DNA of 64,000 nucleotides from Streptomyces sp. RB17 (GTDB lineage: Bacteria > Actinomycetota > Actinomycetes > Streptomycetales > Streptomycetaceae). The DNA lies in NCBI RefSeq assembly GCF_009604455.1, contig NZ_WEGL01000001.1, positions 930,001-994,000 on the forward strand, written 5' to 3'. Below are positions 52,106 to 61,059 of the stretch, in pieces. Numbering within the stretch: position 1 is the stretch's first letter; the number at the start of each line of letters is the position of its first letter. The translations under genes were made by a program, and so were the position numbers. The notes below the pieces were generated by a model, which searched no databases, was not told the origin of the DNA, and saw only the letters and a list, made by a program, of their open reading frames with translations.

Positions 52106-52795
52106 CTAGGAACCGAGGGCGATCAGCCGGCCGACGAGCTCCGCGAAGGGGCCGTCGGCCGGTTCGTCCCTGACCATCTCCTTCAAGAGGGTCGCCATGC
52201 CCTCGTCGTAGGCGGCGCTGACCGCGGCCAGCGCGGCGAGGTCGTGCACCAGCTGGACCTCCAACTCGGCGCGCGGGATGCGCCGGCCGTCCAGCCAGAT
52301 CAGCGCCGTGGACTCGGCGAGCGAGATCCAGGAGCGGACGACCAGCTCCAGGCGCGGGGGCGCGTCGGAGACCCCGAGGTGGGACAGAATCTGTTCGTAG
52401 GCGGCCTGGCGCACCGAGTCGATGAGCGCGTTGGTGGCCGAAGAGCCTACGGCCGGGCCGCCGCGCATCAATGCCGCGAATCCAGGGCCGTGCTCGTCGA
52501 CGAAGTCGAAGAAGCGGCCCATCACCCGCAGCAGGCGCGCGCCGAGCGGGCCCTCGTGCGGCTCGGTGAAGCGGCCCGCGAGATCCTCCGAGGCACGCTT
52601 CAACGCGGCCTCGTACAGGCTGAGTTTGCCGGGGAAGTAGTGATACACGAGCGGGCGTGAGATGCCCGCCGCAGACGCTATCTCGTCGATGGAGACCTCG
52701 TCGGGCGAGCGTCGGCTGAACAGGTCGAGGGCGACGCCGATCAACTGCTGCCGCCGCTCCTCGACACCCATCCTGCGGCGAACCCCGGTACTCAT
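52106..52795 (-). CDS. TetR-family regulator of the di-iron/reductase operon
   Basis: 229 residues, ATG 52795. N-terminal HTH VSIDEIASAAGISRPLVYHYFPGKLSLYEAAL; the C-terminal domain contains WISLAESTALIWLDGRRIPR, seen in TetR proteins next to lipid or hydrocarbon genes. It is the last gene of a co-directional set with the flavin reductase (36-base gap) and the di-iron protein, and probably regulates them. Confidence 0.9.
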   Translation of the reverse strand: MSTGVRRRMGVEERRQQLIGVALDLFSRRSPDEVSIDEIASAAGISRPLVYHYFPGKLSLYEAALKRASEDLAGRFTEPHEGPLGARLLRVMGRFFDFVDEHGPGFAALMRGGPAVGSSATNALIDSVRQAAYEQILSHLGVSDAPPRLELVVRSWISLAESTALIWLDGRRIPRAELEVQLVHDLAALAAVSAAYDEGMATLLKEMVRDEPADGPFAELVGRLIALGS

Positions 52796-52831
52796 GCGAA
52801 CACCTTACCGATCGGATTCGGCCGCAGGCGT

Positions 52832-53890
52832 TCACATGTCGAGCACCAAACGATCGCCGCGGGCTCGCGAGACGCAGATCAGCATCGAGTCGGCGCGCTC
52901 CTCGTCGGTCAGCAGCTCGTCGCGGTGGTCGATCTCCCCTTCCAGCACCCGCTGTTGGCAGGTCCCGCAGAAGCCCTGCTCGCAGGAGTAGGCGGTGTCC
53001 GGCAGTTCCCGGCGCACGGCGGCCAGCACGGTGGAGTCGGCGGGAACGGCCAACGTCCGTCCGCTGCGCCTGAGTTCGAGCTCGAACTCCGCGTTGCCGT
53101 CGGACGACGCACGGGGCGCGAACCGTTCGAGGCGGACGTCCGGGAAGCGGGCCGCGACGGCCGTCATGAGTCCCTCGGGGCCGCAACAGTAGACGGCAGC
53201 GCCCTCGCCCACCTCCAGCGCATCGAGGTCCGGCCGCCCCTCCACGACGGTCACCCTCCCCCAGGCTCGGCTTCGCTCGCCCGGGGGGACCCCCATCCGG
53301 CCCAGCTTCTCGACCTCCTCCAGGAACGGCATCGAGGCCCTGTCGCGCCCCGCGTACAGCAACCGCCAGTCGGCGTTCTCCGGAAGTGTCCGCAGCATCG
53401 CCAGCAGCGGGGTGATCCCGATCCCGCCGGCGACGAAGACGTACGACTCCGCCTCGACCAGCGGGAAGCGGTTCCGCGGCCCCCGCACCTCCAGCTCCAT
53501 GCCCTCCGTCACCTGCTCGTGCACCTCGCGCGAGCCGCCCCGCCCGTCCGCGACCAGCCGGGTCGCGACGGTGTACGAGGAGGTGTCCTCGGGGTCGCCG
53601 CACAACGAGTACTGCCGCACGAGTCCGGACGGCAGGACGAGGTCGAGATGCGCGCCGGGCTCCCAGCGCGGCAAGTCCCGGCCTTCCAGGCGGAGTTGGA
53701 CGACGCCGTCGGCGATCGTCTCGTGCGAGGTCACCAACAGCCGTAGGGCCCGCGAGCGCGGCCGGCCCGAGGTGGGCTCCTCCAGCGCGGGCATCGGCCA
53801 CAGCGGCGAGGCCTGGATCCGGCGGCGCAGGGCCCGCCGGGCCAGCAGGGCGGCACCCGCGGCGAGTACGACAGTACGCAGCTTCGGCAT
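52832..53890 (-). CDS. Ferredoxin-type 2Fe-2S flavin oxidoreductase
   Basis: 352 residues, ATG 53890 overlapping the stop of the upstream gene (TGATG). A short N-terminal hydrophobic stretch, then a ferredoxin-NADP reductase-like domain with RQYSLCG (93-99) for FMN/FAD and GGIGITPLLAML (155-166) for NAD(P), and a C-terminal plant-type 2Fe-2S domain with C303, C308, C311 and C339. This is the phthalate dioxygenase reductase/vanillate demethylase reductase layout. Residues 200-212 (GVPPGERSRAWGR) are an extra loop encoded by a repeat-like DNA element. It likely delivers electrons to the coupled di-iron protein. Confidence 0.9.
   Translation of the reverse strand: MPKLRTVVLAAGAALLARRALRRRIQASPLWPMPALEEPTSGRPRSRALRLLVTSHETIADGVVQLRLEGRDLPRWEPGAHLDLVLPSGLVRQYSLCGDPEDTSSYTVATRLVADGRGGSREVHEQVTEGMELEVRGPRNRFPLVEAESYVFVAGGIGITPLLAMLRTLPENADWRLLYAGRDRASMPFLEEVEKLGRMGVPPGERSRAWGRVTVVEGRPDLDALEVGEGAAVYCCGPEGLMTAVAARFPDVRLERFAPRASSDGNAEFELELRRSGRTLAVPADSTVLAAVRRELPDTAYSCEQGFCGTCQQRVLEGEIDHRDELLTDEERADSMLICVSRARGDRLVLDM
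53252..53296. repeat. Streptomyces-type repeat element inside the reductase gene
   Basis: The stretch CCCTCCCCCAGGCTCGG then CTTCGCTCGCCCGGGGGGAC then CCCCAT resembles, from memory, a short GC-rich repeat widespread in Streptomyces genomes (CCCCCAGGCTCGGCTTCG type). Complementary G and C runs at both ends could form a hairpin. It keeps the reading frame and adds a Pro/Arg/Gly-rich loop between two conserved strands. Confidence 0.55.
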
Positions 53891-54768
53891 CAGGCGGCCC
53901 TCTTCTCCGCCGCCGTCGCGGCGGGCGAGGCGGCCAGGTAGGCGACGGCCTGCTCGGTGTCGCCCTCCTGCGAGGGGTGGTAGTCGCGGCTCAGGTAGCG
54001 GGGGATGGAGCGGATCATGTCTCCGGTCGAGGGGAGTACGCCCCGCCTGCCACGGACGTAGAAGTCCTTGAAGGACGCCTTGCCGTCGATCAGGGTCGGG
54101 TCGTTCTCCATGAAGAACCGCGCCCCGCGCTGCCACAGGAACACCAGTGCCGTGAAGGCCGTGGCCCAGGTCCGTACGCGCCGGCGGTAGCTGCCGTCGA
54201 CGTGCAGGAACAGCTCGAAGGCGACCGAGCGGTGCTCGACCTCCTCCGCGCCGTGCCAGCGCAGCAGGTCCAGCATGGTCGGGTCGGCTCCGCGGCGGTC
54301 CAACTCGTCCGCGTTGAGCACCCAGTTGCCGAGGAACGCGGTGTAGTGCTCGATGGCCGCGATGAGCGCGACCCGCTCCATCAGCCACCACCGGCGCGGC
54401 CTGCCCGGCGGCAGCGTGCGGTCGCCGAGCAGCTTCTCGAAGAACCAGTCGACCTGCGCGGTGTACGGCGTCGGGTCGAGGCCCTGCTCGCGCAGGTGCG
54501 GCAGCACCTCGTCGTGGGCCTGCGAGTGCATGGCCTCCTGGCCGATGAACCCGATGACGTCCTCGCGGAGCCGCTCGTCGCGGATGTACGGCAGCACCTG
54601 CTTGTACACATGCACGAACCACCGCTCACCGGCGGGCAGCAGCAGGTGCAGCACGTTGATGGTGTGCGTGGTGAACGGATCCTCCGGCACCCAGTGCAAC
54701 GGCGTGCCGTCCCAGGAGAAGGACACCTTGCGTGCCTTGAGCGGCACCCGGGCCTGCGTGTTAGACAT
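53890..54768 (-). CDS. Ferritin-like di-iron protein (PF10118-type metal-dependent hydrolase)
   Basis: 292 residues, ATG 54768. Matches the family labelled predicted metal-dependent hydrolase (PF10118). The sequence holds a di-iron ligand pattern on four helices: E48, E78-x-x-H81 (GQEAMH), E140 (AAIEHY) and E176-x-x-H179 (AEEVEH), as in ferritin-like oxidases. Translationally coupled (TGATG) to a 2Fe-2S flavin reductase and followed by a TetR gene. The arrangement suggests an oxygen-activating enzyme with its own electron donor, perhaps acting on a lipid, rather than a hydrolase; this is inference. Confidence 0.85.
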   Translation of the reverse strand: MSNTQARVPLKARKVSFSWDGTPLHWVPEDPFTTHTINVLHLLLPAGERWFVHVYKQVLPYIRDERLREDVIGFIGQEAMHSQAHDEVLPHLREQGLDPTPYTAQVDWFFEKLLGDRTLPPGRPRRWWLMERVALIAAIEHYTAFLGNWVLNADELDRRGADPTMLDLLRWHGAEEVEHRSVAFELFLHVDGSYRRRVRTWATAFTALVFLWQRGARFFMENDPTLIDGKASFKDFYVRGRRGVLPSTGDMIRSIPRYLSRDYHPSQEGDTEQAVAYLAASPAATAAEKRAA

Positions 54769-54894
54769 GGCGTCAATGTACTGACGGGTAGGCCCGCTGA
54801 GAACCCCTGGGACGGCGCTTGTTTACGTCGGTGTCAATAAAGGCTGTCACTGTCGATGAGCCAGCGGTGTCGATGCAGAGCTGCCGCAACCGCC

Positions 54895-56811
54895 CTACCG
54901 CAGCCCGCCGACCTCGGTTCCGTCCGCCAGCGTGGCCTTCAGCGTGGCCCGGGCGCCCTGCTTGGTCCGGGCCACCAGGAACTGCCCCTGTCCGGCCGCG
55001 GTGACGGCGCCGCCCGCCCGGATCGACGCCGTGTCCTTGTCGCCCGCCGCCAGCAGATACCAGTGCCCGGCTGCGGACTTCCACAGCACCCCGGCGAGCA
55101 CATGGGGATCACGCGGACCGCAGGACCGCGCGTCCGTGCCCCTGGCGACCACGGCGCCGACCGGATGGCCCGGCAGACCGAACAGGGCCAGCGAGCCCGT
55201 ACCGTCGCCGCGCCAGGTCTCGGCCCTGGCGCACACCCAGGCGGCCGACCCGCTGCCGTCGGGCAGCGGCTGGTCGGCGAACGACCAGGCGTTGACGCTG
55301 CGCACCCCGCCGGAGCGCTCCGCGTTCAGCGCGCAGGCGAACGGCGCCCAGGCCCGCAGCCCGGCGGACCCGGACGCCTCGCCGGGCGAACCGGGCCGCC
55401 CCGCGGTCAGGTGGGCCGGTACCAGCTCGCCCAGGTCGGTGGTGAGTACGGTGCCGGAGGCGCCGGTCAGCTGGAGCGCGGTCCAGGAGGTGCACCTGCC
55501 GGGCTGCAGCGCGGAGCTGGCCAGCGGCGCGGTGACGCCGTCCGTGACCGTCACCCGGGTCGCGGCCGAGTCCGGCTTCGTCAGGTTCCGGGTGGCCACC
55601 TTCTTCACCCAGGGCGCGGTCAGGTACTGGACGTTGCCGTCGGAGCGGCCCAGCACCAGCGCGCTCGCCTCGGCGCCGGTCGCGCCGTCGGCCCGGGCGA
55701 GGTCGAGGGCCGCGCCCTGGGTGCCGTCGGCCGGTTCGGCGTAACGGGCGATGCGCAGACCGTCGTAGAGCATCACCACGCGGGCGCCCGCGACCTGGCC
55801 CGCGTACAGCAGCTGGGGCGGGCCGGCCGGGCCGCCGGTCTGGGTGCCGGGGGTCGCCGACACGCGGACCGTCGCGCCGGGGCGGGCCCACACCGCGAGG
55901 GCGCGGCGCAGCAGGGCCGTGTCCCCGGTGAGCGGGCCGCGCGCGGGCCACACCGAGAAGTCGGTGCGGGCGGCGGACTTCCAATCGGCGGGGGAGACCT
56001 GGATCAGCCGGGCGGGGTCGAGGGCGGCCTCGGCGGCAGGGTTCTCGGCGTAGACGGGCGCGGCGGCGCCGTCCGGGCCCCAGCCGCCCGAGGGCAGGGT
56101 GAGCAGCGCCCCGCACACCGCGAGCGCCGCGGCGGCGGCCAGGGCGGCCTTGGTGTGCTGGCGGCGGCGCATCAGATCGGTCGGCCTGGCCTGCAGCAGA
56201 CAGGGGTCGAACTCGGCGGAGGAGAGCAGCGCCGGCTGGGTGGGCACGCCGTTCGCCGAGGCCAGCGCGCCGCCCGCGTCGTCCACCCCGACCGCGGTGA
56301 GCAGTCCCCGGATCTCGGCGTCGGACAGCTTCTCCAGGCCGCGCAGCACATACGCGGCGCGGGCCGGGCCGGACAGGGCGGACAGCCGCTGGTCCAGGGC
56401 GAGTTCGTCGGCGCCGCCCGAGCGCGGGAACAGTTTCAGTCCCCACACCTGGGGCAGCAGCGGCGGCAGCTGGGACAGCCGGGGCAGGCCCTTGCGGGGC
56501 CGGGCCGCCTCCAGGGCCCCACGCACGACGCGCTCGCGCAGGAAGGCGTACCCGGGGTCGTCGTCCCGCCCGGGGGTCTGGGCAGGGATCACGGGCTGCT
56601 GCCCCCGGCCTCTAGGCAGGGCGCGCTGGACGAGCGCGTGTGCGGTCAGTACCCGGCGGCTGCGGCCGAGACTCGCAGGCAGCACCAGATAGGCGATCCG
56701 GACCAGCCGTGGATAGTGCTCGACGAGCGCGGCCTCGGCCTGCTCGACATCGACCGGTCCGGTGTTCTCGGAGGTGGGTGCGTGACGCTGGGCTACATCC
56801 TGTGACTGCAC
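54895..56811 (-). CDS. Sigma-like, membrane-anchored protein of unknown function
   Basis: 638 residues. The N-terminal 200 residues resemble ECF sigma regions: LVEHYPRLVRIAYLVLPASL (region 2-like) and LSALSGPARAAYVLRGLEKLSDAEIRGLL (region 4-like helix-turn-helix). A single membrane helix follows (about 222-240, AALAAAAALAVCGALLTLP) and then about 400 residues of extracytoplasmic sequence with several cysteines and no domain I recognise. A DNA-binding-type module tethered to an outer domain would suit a one-component membrane sensor, or a degenerate sigma fold. Start ATG 56811; stands alone, divergent from the small lipoprotein gene. Confidence 0.8.
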   Translation of the reverse strand: MQSQDVAQRHAPTSENTGPVDVEQAEAALVEHYPRLVRIAYLVLPASLGRSRRVLTAHALVQRALPRGRGQQPVIPAQTPGRDDDPGYAFLRERVVRGALEAARPRKGLPRLSQLPPLLPQVWGLKLFPRSGGADELALDQRLSALSGPARAAYVLRGLEKLSDAEIRGLLTAVGVDDAGGALASANGVPTQPALLSSAEFDPCLLQARPTDLMRRRQHTKAALAAAAALAVCGALLTLPSGGWGPDGAAAPVYAENPAAEAALDPARLIQVSPADWKSAARTDFSVWPARGPLTGDTALLRRALAVWARPGATVRVSATPGTQTGGPAGPPQLLYAGQVAGARVVMLYDGLRIARYAEPADGTQGAALDLARADGATGAEASALVLGRSDGNVQYLTAPWVKKVATRNLTKPDSAATRVTVTDGVTAPLASSALQPGRCTSWTALQLTGASGTVLTTDLGELVPAHLTAGRPGSPGEASGSAGLRAWAPFACALNAERSGGVRSVNAWSFADQPLPDGSGSAAWVCARAETWRGDGTGSLALFGLPGHPVGAVVARGTDARSCGPRDPHVLAGVLWKSAAGHWYLLAAGDKDTASIRAGGAVTAAGQGQFLVARTKQGARATLKATLADGTEVGGLR

Positions 56812-56973
56812 GTCATGGAGAACGAGCGAGTCGTGGGTTGGTCACCACCGGATGGGTGATTCGGCAGATGGGACGCCGGTCGCACACCCGGTCACCGGAT
56901 TTGAGCATACGGAGGCCCGGGGCCGTATCCGAAGGAGCTGAGGCATGCTTGGCCCACTGGACCGGAGGAACTG

Positions 56974-57375
56974 ATGAGGGTGACACGACTGCTGCCGGCC
57001 GCCGTGGCCGTACTGGCGCTGGCGGGCTGCGGTTCGGGCGGTGACACCAAGGCGGTCCCGCCCGCCGCGACCGGCAGCCTGGAGAGCCTGGCCGCCGAGG
57101 TGAAGTGCACGCCGAACATGCAGACCGACGCCGACGACATCCGCCAGGCCATCTGCAGGAACGGCGACGGCCGGTTCATCCTCGCCACCTTCGCCACCGA
57201 CCGCGGGCAGCGCGAGTGGATCAACGACGCGAAGGACTACGGCGGTTACTACCTCGTGGGCCGCAAGTGGGTCGCCGTCGGCGACGACGGGGTCGTCAAG
57301 GCGCTGCGCGGCACCCTCGGCGGGGACGTGGAGATCGGCACGAACCACGCCGCCCACGCCGGGCACGGCGGCTGA
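56974..57375 (+). CDS. Small lipoprotein, 133 aa
   Basis: ATG 56974 after CCGGAGGAA. Lipobox LALAGC with Cys19. The mature protein has a pair of cysteines (VKCTPN, AICRNG) and a mixed alpha/beta pattern with FILATFATDRGQREWINDAK and YYLVGRKWVAVG, which reads as a small globular domain; it ends in a His-rich tail (NHAAHAGHGG). No family recognised. It is convergent with the DUF1996 gene across a strong terminator. Confidence 0.8.
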   Translation: MRVTRLLPAAVAVLALAGCGSGGDTKAVPPAATGSLESLAAEVKCTPNMQTDADDIRQAICRNGDGRFILATFATDRGQREWINDAKDYGGYYLVGRKWVAVGDDGVVKALRGTLGGDVEIGTNHAAHAGHGG

Positions 57376-57385
57376 GACACACGGG

Positions 57386-57422
57386 AAGGCCGGTGACGGG
57401 AGGGGGATCCGTCACCGGCCTT
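57386..57422. terminator. Bidirectional terminator between the lipoprotein and DUF1996 genes
   Basis: Perfect 14-bp stem AAGGCCGGTGACGG/CCGTCACCGGCCTT with a 9-base loop, 10 bases past the lipoprotein stop and 22 bases from the DUF1996 stop. Confidence 0.9.
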
Positions 57423-57444
57423 GTTCATGGCCCGGGTCAGAAGG

Positions 57445-58989
57445 TCATGCGCAGTTCTGCCCGCGGTTGATGCAGTCGGCGATCTTGTTGGCCAGACCGC
57501 CGGTCGTGACGCTGATGAAGTCGTCGTGGTCGGTGATCGCCTTGTGCAGCTGCTCCGGGAAGCCGTCGACGGCGTAGGCGTTCTTCACCGTGCCGTCCGC
57601 CTGGACGACCGGCTGCGGCACGTTGTACACCAGACGCATCGTCAGCTGCGGGATCGCCTTGAAGCCGTTCGGGCAGACACCGCTCCCGGGGTCGGCGAAC
57701 GCCACGTGCGTACGGTGGTTGGCGCTGTCGATGTTCTGGCCGTCCCAGCAGCTCTGGAAGGCGAACGTGCGCACCACCTTGCTGCCCGTCGGACAGATCG
57801 GGTACTTGTCCGTCAGCTGCACCCTGTTCTCGAAGCCGGTGCAGCTCCAGTGCGCGTTGGCGTTGGCCGTGCCGTTGGTGGCCGCCTTGGCGTCACCGGT
57901 GATGATCCGCAGGAACTGCGGCATCGCGACGACCTTGCTCGCCGGGCTGCCCACGTACTTGATCTGGGCCTGCTGGGCGACCAGGATCTTGCCGACGTTG
58001 AGGTCCTTGCCACCGCCGTCCGCGTTCGCGTCCTTCTCCTGGGTGCCGTCCTGCTCGCGGATGACCGGCCAGTAGTACGCCGACAGGTCGTTCCGGTTCT
58101 GGCAGCTGCTGCCGCCCTGCAGGAACGTCTGGTTGCTGGAGAACGCGTTGACCTTCTGGTTGCCGACGTAGTCGTGCACGTGGTGGGCACCGTTGGTCAC
58201 ACCGGGCGCGACGATCACGTTGTCGCTGTTGTGGTTCTGGTTGGCGTTCACACCGCAGCGCGTGGTGAAGGTGCCCGTCGAGGCGTTGGGGGTCTTGTTC
58301 GGCTTGGACAGGACGTTCGGTGCGACCTTGGTGATGTCCACGAAGTCCGCCGCGGAGGGCCCGTCACCGCCCTGGCCACCGTTGTTGCCCTGCTGCTGAC
58401 CGCCCTGCTGCTGACCGCCCTGCTGCTGGCCACCTTGTTGCTGACCGCCCTGCTGCTGACCGCCGTTGTTCTGCTGCTGGCCATCGCTGTTCCCCCCAGC
58501 GGTGGTCTGGTCGGCGGTCTGCGTCGTACAGGCGGCGAGCTGCTTGATCGCGTTGTCGAAGGAACCACCGACCCGCTGGATGTCGATGCGGATCCGGTCG
58601 ATCGTCGCCGCCCGCTTCTCCTTGAGCGGGCCGACGATCGCGTTCTGCACGAAGCTCGGGTCCTTGGTCTGCGCGTCGCGCGTGGAGGCGAGCCGGGTGT
58701 AGGCCTCGGTGATCTGCTTGTCGAGGTTCGACAGCTCCGTCGCCACGCCCTGGCGGGCCCGCCAGGGGACGTTGGTCAGTTTCTGGCCGACGTCCGGGCA
58801 CGAGATGGTCGCGACCTGCGCCGTCGCGGCCTTCGTCTGATTGCCTCCCCACGTCTGGTTGTTCGACTCGTGCGCAGAGGCGTAGAAGTTCGCCCAGATC
58901 AGCCCGCCCCCACCGAGCGCTAGGGCCGCCGATGCGGCTATGGCCTTGGTGGCCAGCGGCGTACGGCGTTTTCGTGTGTTGCGTCCCAT
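57445..58989 (-). CDS. Secreted DUF1996 protein with Gln/Gly linker
   Basis: 514 residues from ATG 58989 (AGGAG). N-terminal membrane helix or uncleaved signal (about 17-38), a helical segment with cysteines ([16 protein letters not shown]), a low-complexity linker with QQQGG repeats (about 177-201) and a C-terminal DUF1996 domain: [63 protein letters not shown]1996 proteins are extracellular with unknown function; the linker should let the domain extend through the cell wall. Expression is separate from the two-component genes upstream. Confidence 0.93.
   Translation of the reverse strand: MGRNTRKRRTPLATKAIAASAALALGGGGLIWANFYASAHESNNQTWGGNQTKAATAQVATISCPDVGQKLTNVPWRARQGVATELSNLDKQITEAYTRLASTRDAQTKDPSFVQNAIVGPLKEKRAATIDRIRIDIQRVGGSFDNAIKQLAACTTQTADQTTAGGNSDGQQQNNGGQQQGGQQQGGQQQGGQQQGGQQQGNNGGQGGDGPSAADFVDITKVAPNVLSKPNKTPNASTGTFTTRCGVNANQNHNSDNVIVAPGVTNGAHHVHDYVGNQKVNAFSSNQTFLQGGSSCQNRNDLSAYYWPVIREQDGTQEKDANADGGGKDLNVGKILVAQQAQIKYVGSPASKVVAMPQFLRIITGDAKAATNGTANANAHWSCTGFENRVQLTDKYPICPTGSKVVRTFAFQSCWDGQNIDSANHRTHVAFADPGSGVCPNGFKAIPQLTMRLVYNVPQPVVQADGTVKNAYAVDGFPEQLHKAITDHDDFISVTTGGLANKIADCINRGQNCA
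58388..58462 (-). repeat. In-frame 15-bp tandem repeat in the DUF1996 gene
   Basis: Five units of 15 bp; three read CCCTGCTGCTGACCG on the plus strand and two differ slightly (units 3 and 4). Each encodes QQQGG, so copy-number change would lengthen or shorten the linker without a frameshift. Confidence 0.9.
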
Positions 58990-59124
58990 GGAACTCCTCT
59001 GACTTCCTTGCGGGGCAGCATCGAGGCGCCCGACAGGAGTGAAGCGGCGCCCTTCCATACGGACGCCGCCCCAGAGGTGTTCACCGGTCTCACAAATTCC
59101 TCGCAGAACAGGCGAGTTGGCAGG

Positions 59125-59778
59125 TCAGCGGTCCCGGTCCAGATAGGCGAGGACGGCCAGCACGCGCCGGTTGTCGTCGTCCGACACCTCCAGGCCCAGC
59201 TTGGTGAAGATGTTGGAGGTGTGCTTGGCCACGGCGCGTTCGGTCACCACCAGCTGGGCCGCGATGCCCGCGTTCGACCGGCCCTGCGCCATCAGCTCCA
59301 GCACCTCCAGCTCGCGCGGGGTGAGGCCCGCGAGCGGCCGGTCGCCGCCGGCCCGCCGGGACAGCAGCTGCTGGATCACCTGCGGGTCCATCGCCGTACC
59401 CCCGGCCGCGACCCGCCGTACGGCGTCGATGAACTGCTCGGCGTCGAACACCCGGTCCTTGAGCAGATACCCGATCCCGCCGTTGCCGTCGGCGAGCAGC
59501 TCGCGCGCGTACAGCTGCTCCACGTGCTGGGAGAGGACCAGCACCGGCAGCCCGGGCCGGGCCTTGCGGGCCGCGAGCGCGCACTGCAGGCCCTCGTCGG
59601 TGTGCGTGGGCGGCAGCCGTACGTCGACCACGGCCACGTCCGGGTCCGACTCGGCGAGTGCCCGGGTGAGTTCGGGACCGGACTCGACGGCGGCCGCGAT
59701 CTCGAAGCCGAACGCCTCCAGCATCCGCACCAGCCCGTCGCGCAGCAGGAAGAGGTCTTCGGCTAGGACAACGCGCAC
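59125..59778 (-). CDS. NarL/LuxR-family response regulator
   Basis: 217 residues, GTG 59778 overlapping the kinase stop by 16 bases. Receiver domain with acidic residues E7/D8 and phospho-acceptor D52 (VAVVDVRLPP), output domain LTPRELEVLELMAQGRSNAG then IAAQLVVTERAVAKHTSN, a LuxR-type helix-turn-helix. Partner of the histidine kinase encoded just upstream. Target genes unknown; the DUF1996 gene is the next gene downstream. Confidence 0.95.
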   Translation of the reverse strand: MRVVLAEDLFLLRDGLVRMLEAFGFEIAAAVESGPELTRALAESDPDVAVVDVRLPPTHTDEGLQCALAARKARPGLPVLVLSQHVEQLYARELLADGNGGIGYLLKDRVFDAEQFIDAVRRVAAGGTAMDPQVIQQLLSRRAGGDRPLAGLTPRELEVLELMAQGRSNAGIAAQLVVTERAVAKHTSNIFTKLGLEVSDDDNRRVLAVLAYLDRDR

Positions 59779-61028
59779 GGGATCTCCATGGTCACCAGGG
59801 TGGGGCCGCCGGCGGGGCTGCTGACGGCCAGGACGCCGTCGAATGTACCGAGCCGGCGCTCGACCCCGGCGAGACCCGACCCGGCGCCGACCGCCGCGCC
59901 GCCCCTGCCGTTGTCGGTGACCGTGATCCGCAGCCGGCCGTCGGTGTGGTGCACGTCGACCCAGATCCGGTCGGCGCCGGAGTGTTTGGTGGCGTTGGTG
60001 AGCACCTCGCTGACCGCGAAGTAGGCCGCCGACTCGACCGGCGCGTCCGGCCGGCCGGGCAGCTCCACGGTCACCTCGGCCGGCAGCGGCAGCCGCAACG
60101 CCAGCGCCCGCACGGCGTCGCCGAGCCCCCGTTCGGCGAGGACCGGCGGGTGGATGCCGCGCACCAGGTCGCGCAGCTCGTCCAGGGCCTCGGCGGAGTT
60201 CCGGCGGGCCTGGGCGAGCAGCCGCTTCGCCTGGGCCGGGTCCCGTTCCACCAGCATCTCGATGGTGCCCAGGTCCATGCCCATGGCGACCAGCCGGGCC
60301 TGCGCCCCGTCGTGCAGGTCCCGCTCGATGCGCCGCAGCTCGGCGGCGGAGGTGTCGACGGCGTCGCGCCTGGTCTCGGTCAACACCCTCACACGTTCGG
60401 TGAGTTCGGCGTCGGCCGGGCTGAGGACGGCCCGGGTGAGATGGAAGTGGACGCGGATCAGCCGAGGGGTGTGGCGGAAGGCGAGGACCAGGAGCCCGGC
60501 GGCCAGCGCGGCGGCGGCCAGCGCGGTCAGGGGGCCGTCGACCGGCACGAACAGATACCAGTACGGCCCGTCCGTCACCCGCCACAGTCCGGCCGCCACC
60601 GCGAACCCCTCGAACGGGTAGAACAGCAGCAGGGCCGGGAGCAGCGCGGTGACGAAGCCCGCCGTCATGTCCACCGGCAGCCACAGCACGTCCCGCCGGA
60701 CCTGTGGGTCCCCGAGCAGGGCGAAGGTCCGTGTCCAGGGGTTGGCGCTGCTGGGCAGCGGCCGGTACACCGCCGGGATCCGCACCCCGCACCACTCCGC
60801 CGCGAGCCTCCTGCGGGCATCCGCCAGCGCCCGTACGCCGGTCAGGATCGCCGGAGTCGTGACGAGCCCGACGCCGACCGGCACGAGCGCGACGGAGACG
60901 AGGGTCAGCACGAGGAACGCCACACCGCAGGGCAGCACGGCCAGGGCCAGGGCCAGGCCCTGTACGGCGGCCAGCACCGCGCTCCGGGCCCGGCTGCGGA
61001 AGTCGTCGCTGTCGGTGTCGGTGCTCAT
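59763..61028 (-). CDS. Sensor histidine kinase (DesK/NarX type)
   Basis: 421 residues, ATG 61028. Two pairs of membrane helices (about 20-65 and 120-185) form a small membrane sensor of the kind found in many Streptomyces NarL-type kinases. Phospho-acceptor H239 in RRIERDLHDGAQARLVAMGM (HisKA_3), then an ATPase domain with EVLTNATKHSGAD and DNGRGG. It overlaps and phosphorylates the response regulator. No large extracellular domain, so the signal is probably membrane-related. Confidence 0.95.
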   Translation of the reverse strand: MSTDTDSDDFRSRARSAVLAAVQGLALALAVLPCGVAFLVLTLVSVALVPVGVGLVTTPAILTGVRALADARRRLAAEWCGVRIPAVYRPLPSSANPWTRTFALLGDPQVRRDVLWLPVDMTAGFVTALLPALLLFYPFEGFAVAAGLWRVTDGPYWYLFVPVDGPLTALAAAALAAGLLVLAFRHTPRLIRVHFHLTRAVLSPADAELTERVRVLTETRRDAVDTSAAELRRIERDLHDGAQARLVAMGMDLGTIEMLVERDPAQAKRLLAQARRNSAEALDELRDLVRGIHPPVLAERGLGDAVRALALRLPLPAEVTVELPGRPDAPVESAAYFAVSEVLTNATKHSGADRIWVDVHHTDGRLRITVTDNGRGGAAVGAGSGLAGVERRLGTFDGVLAVSSPAGGPTLVTMEIPCALS

Positions 61029-61059
61029 GCCGCCAGTCTTGCCGACGGCCGGACGCGCG

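Noticed and set aside
54772..54785. GTCAATGTACTGAC before the di-iron protein gene as a TetR operator
   Set aside because: Only 5 of 7 pairs match and it lies between promoter and start; too weak to list as a feature without comparison.
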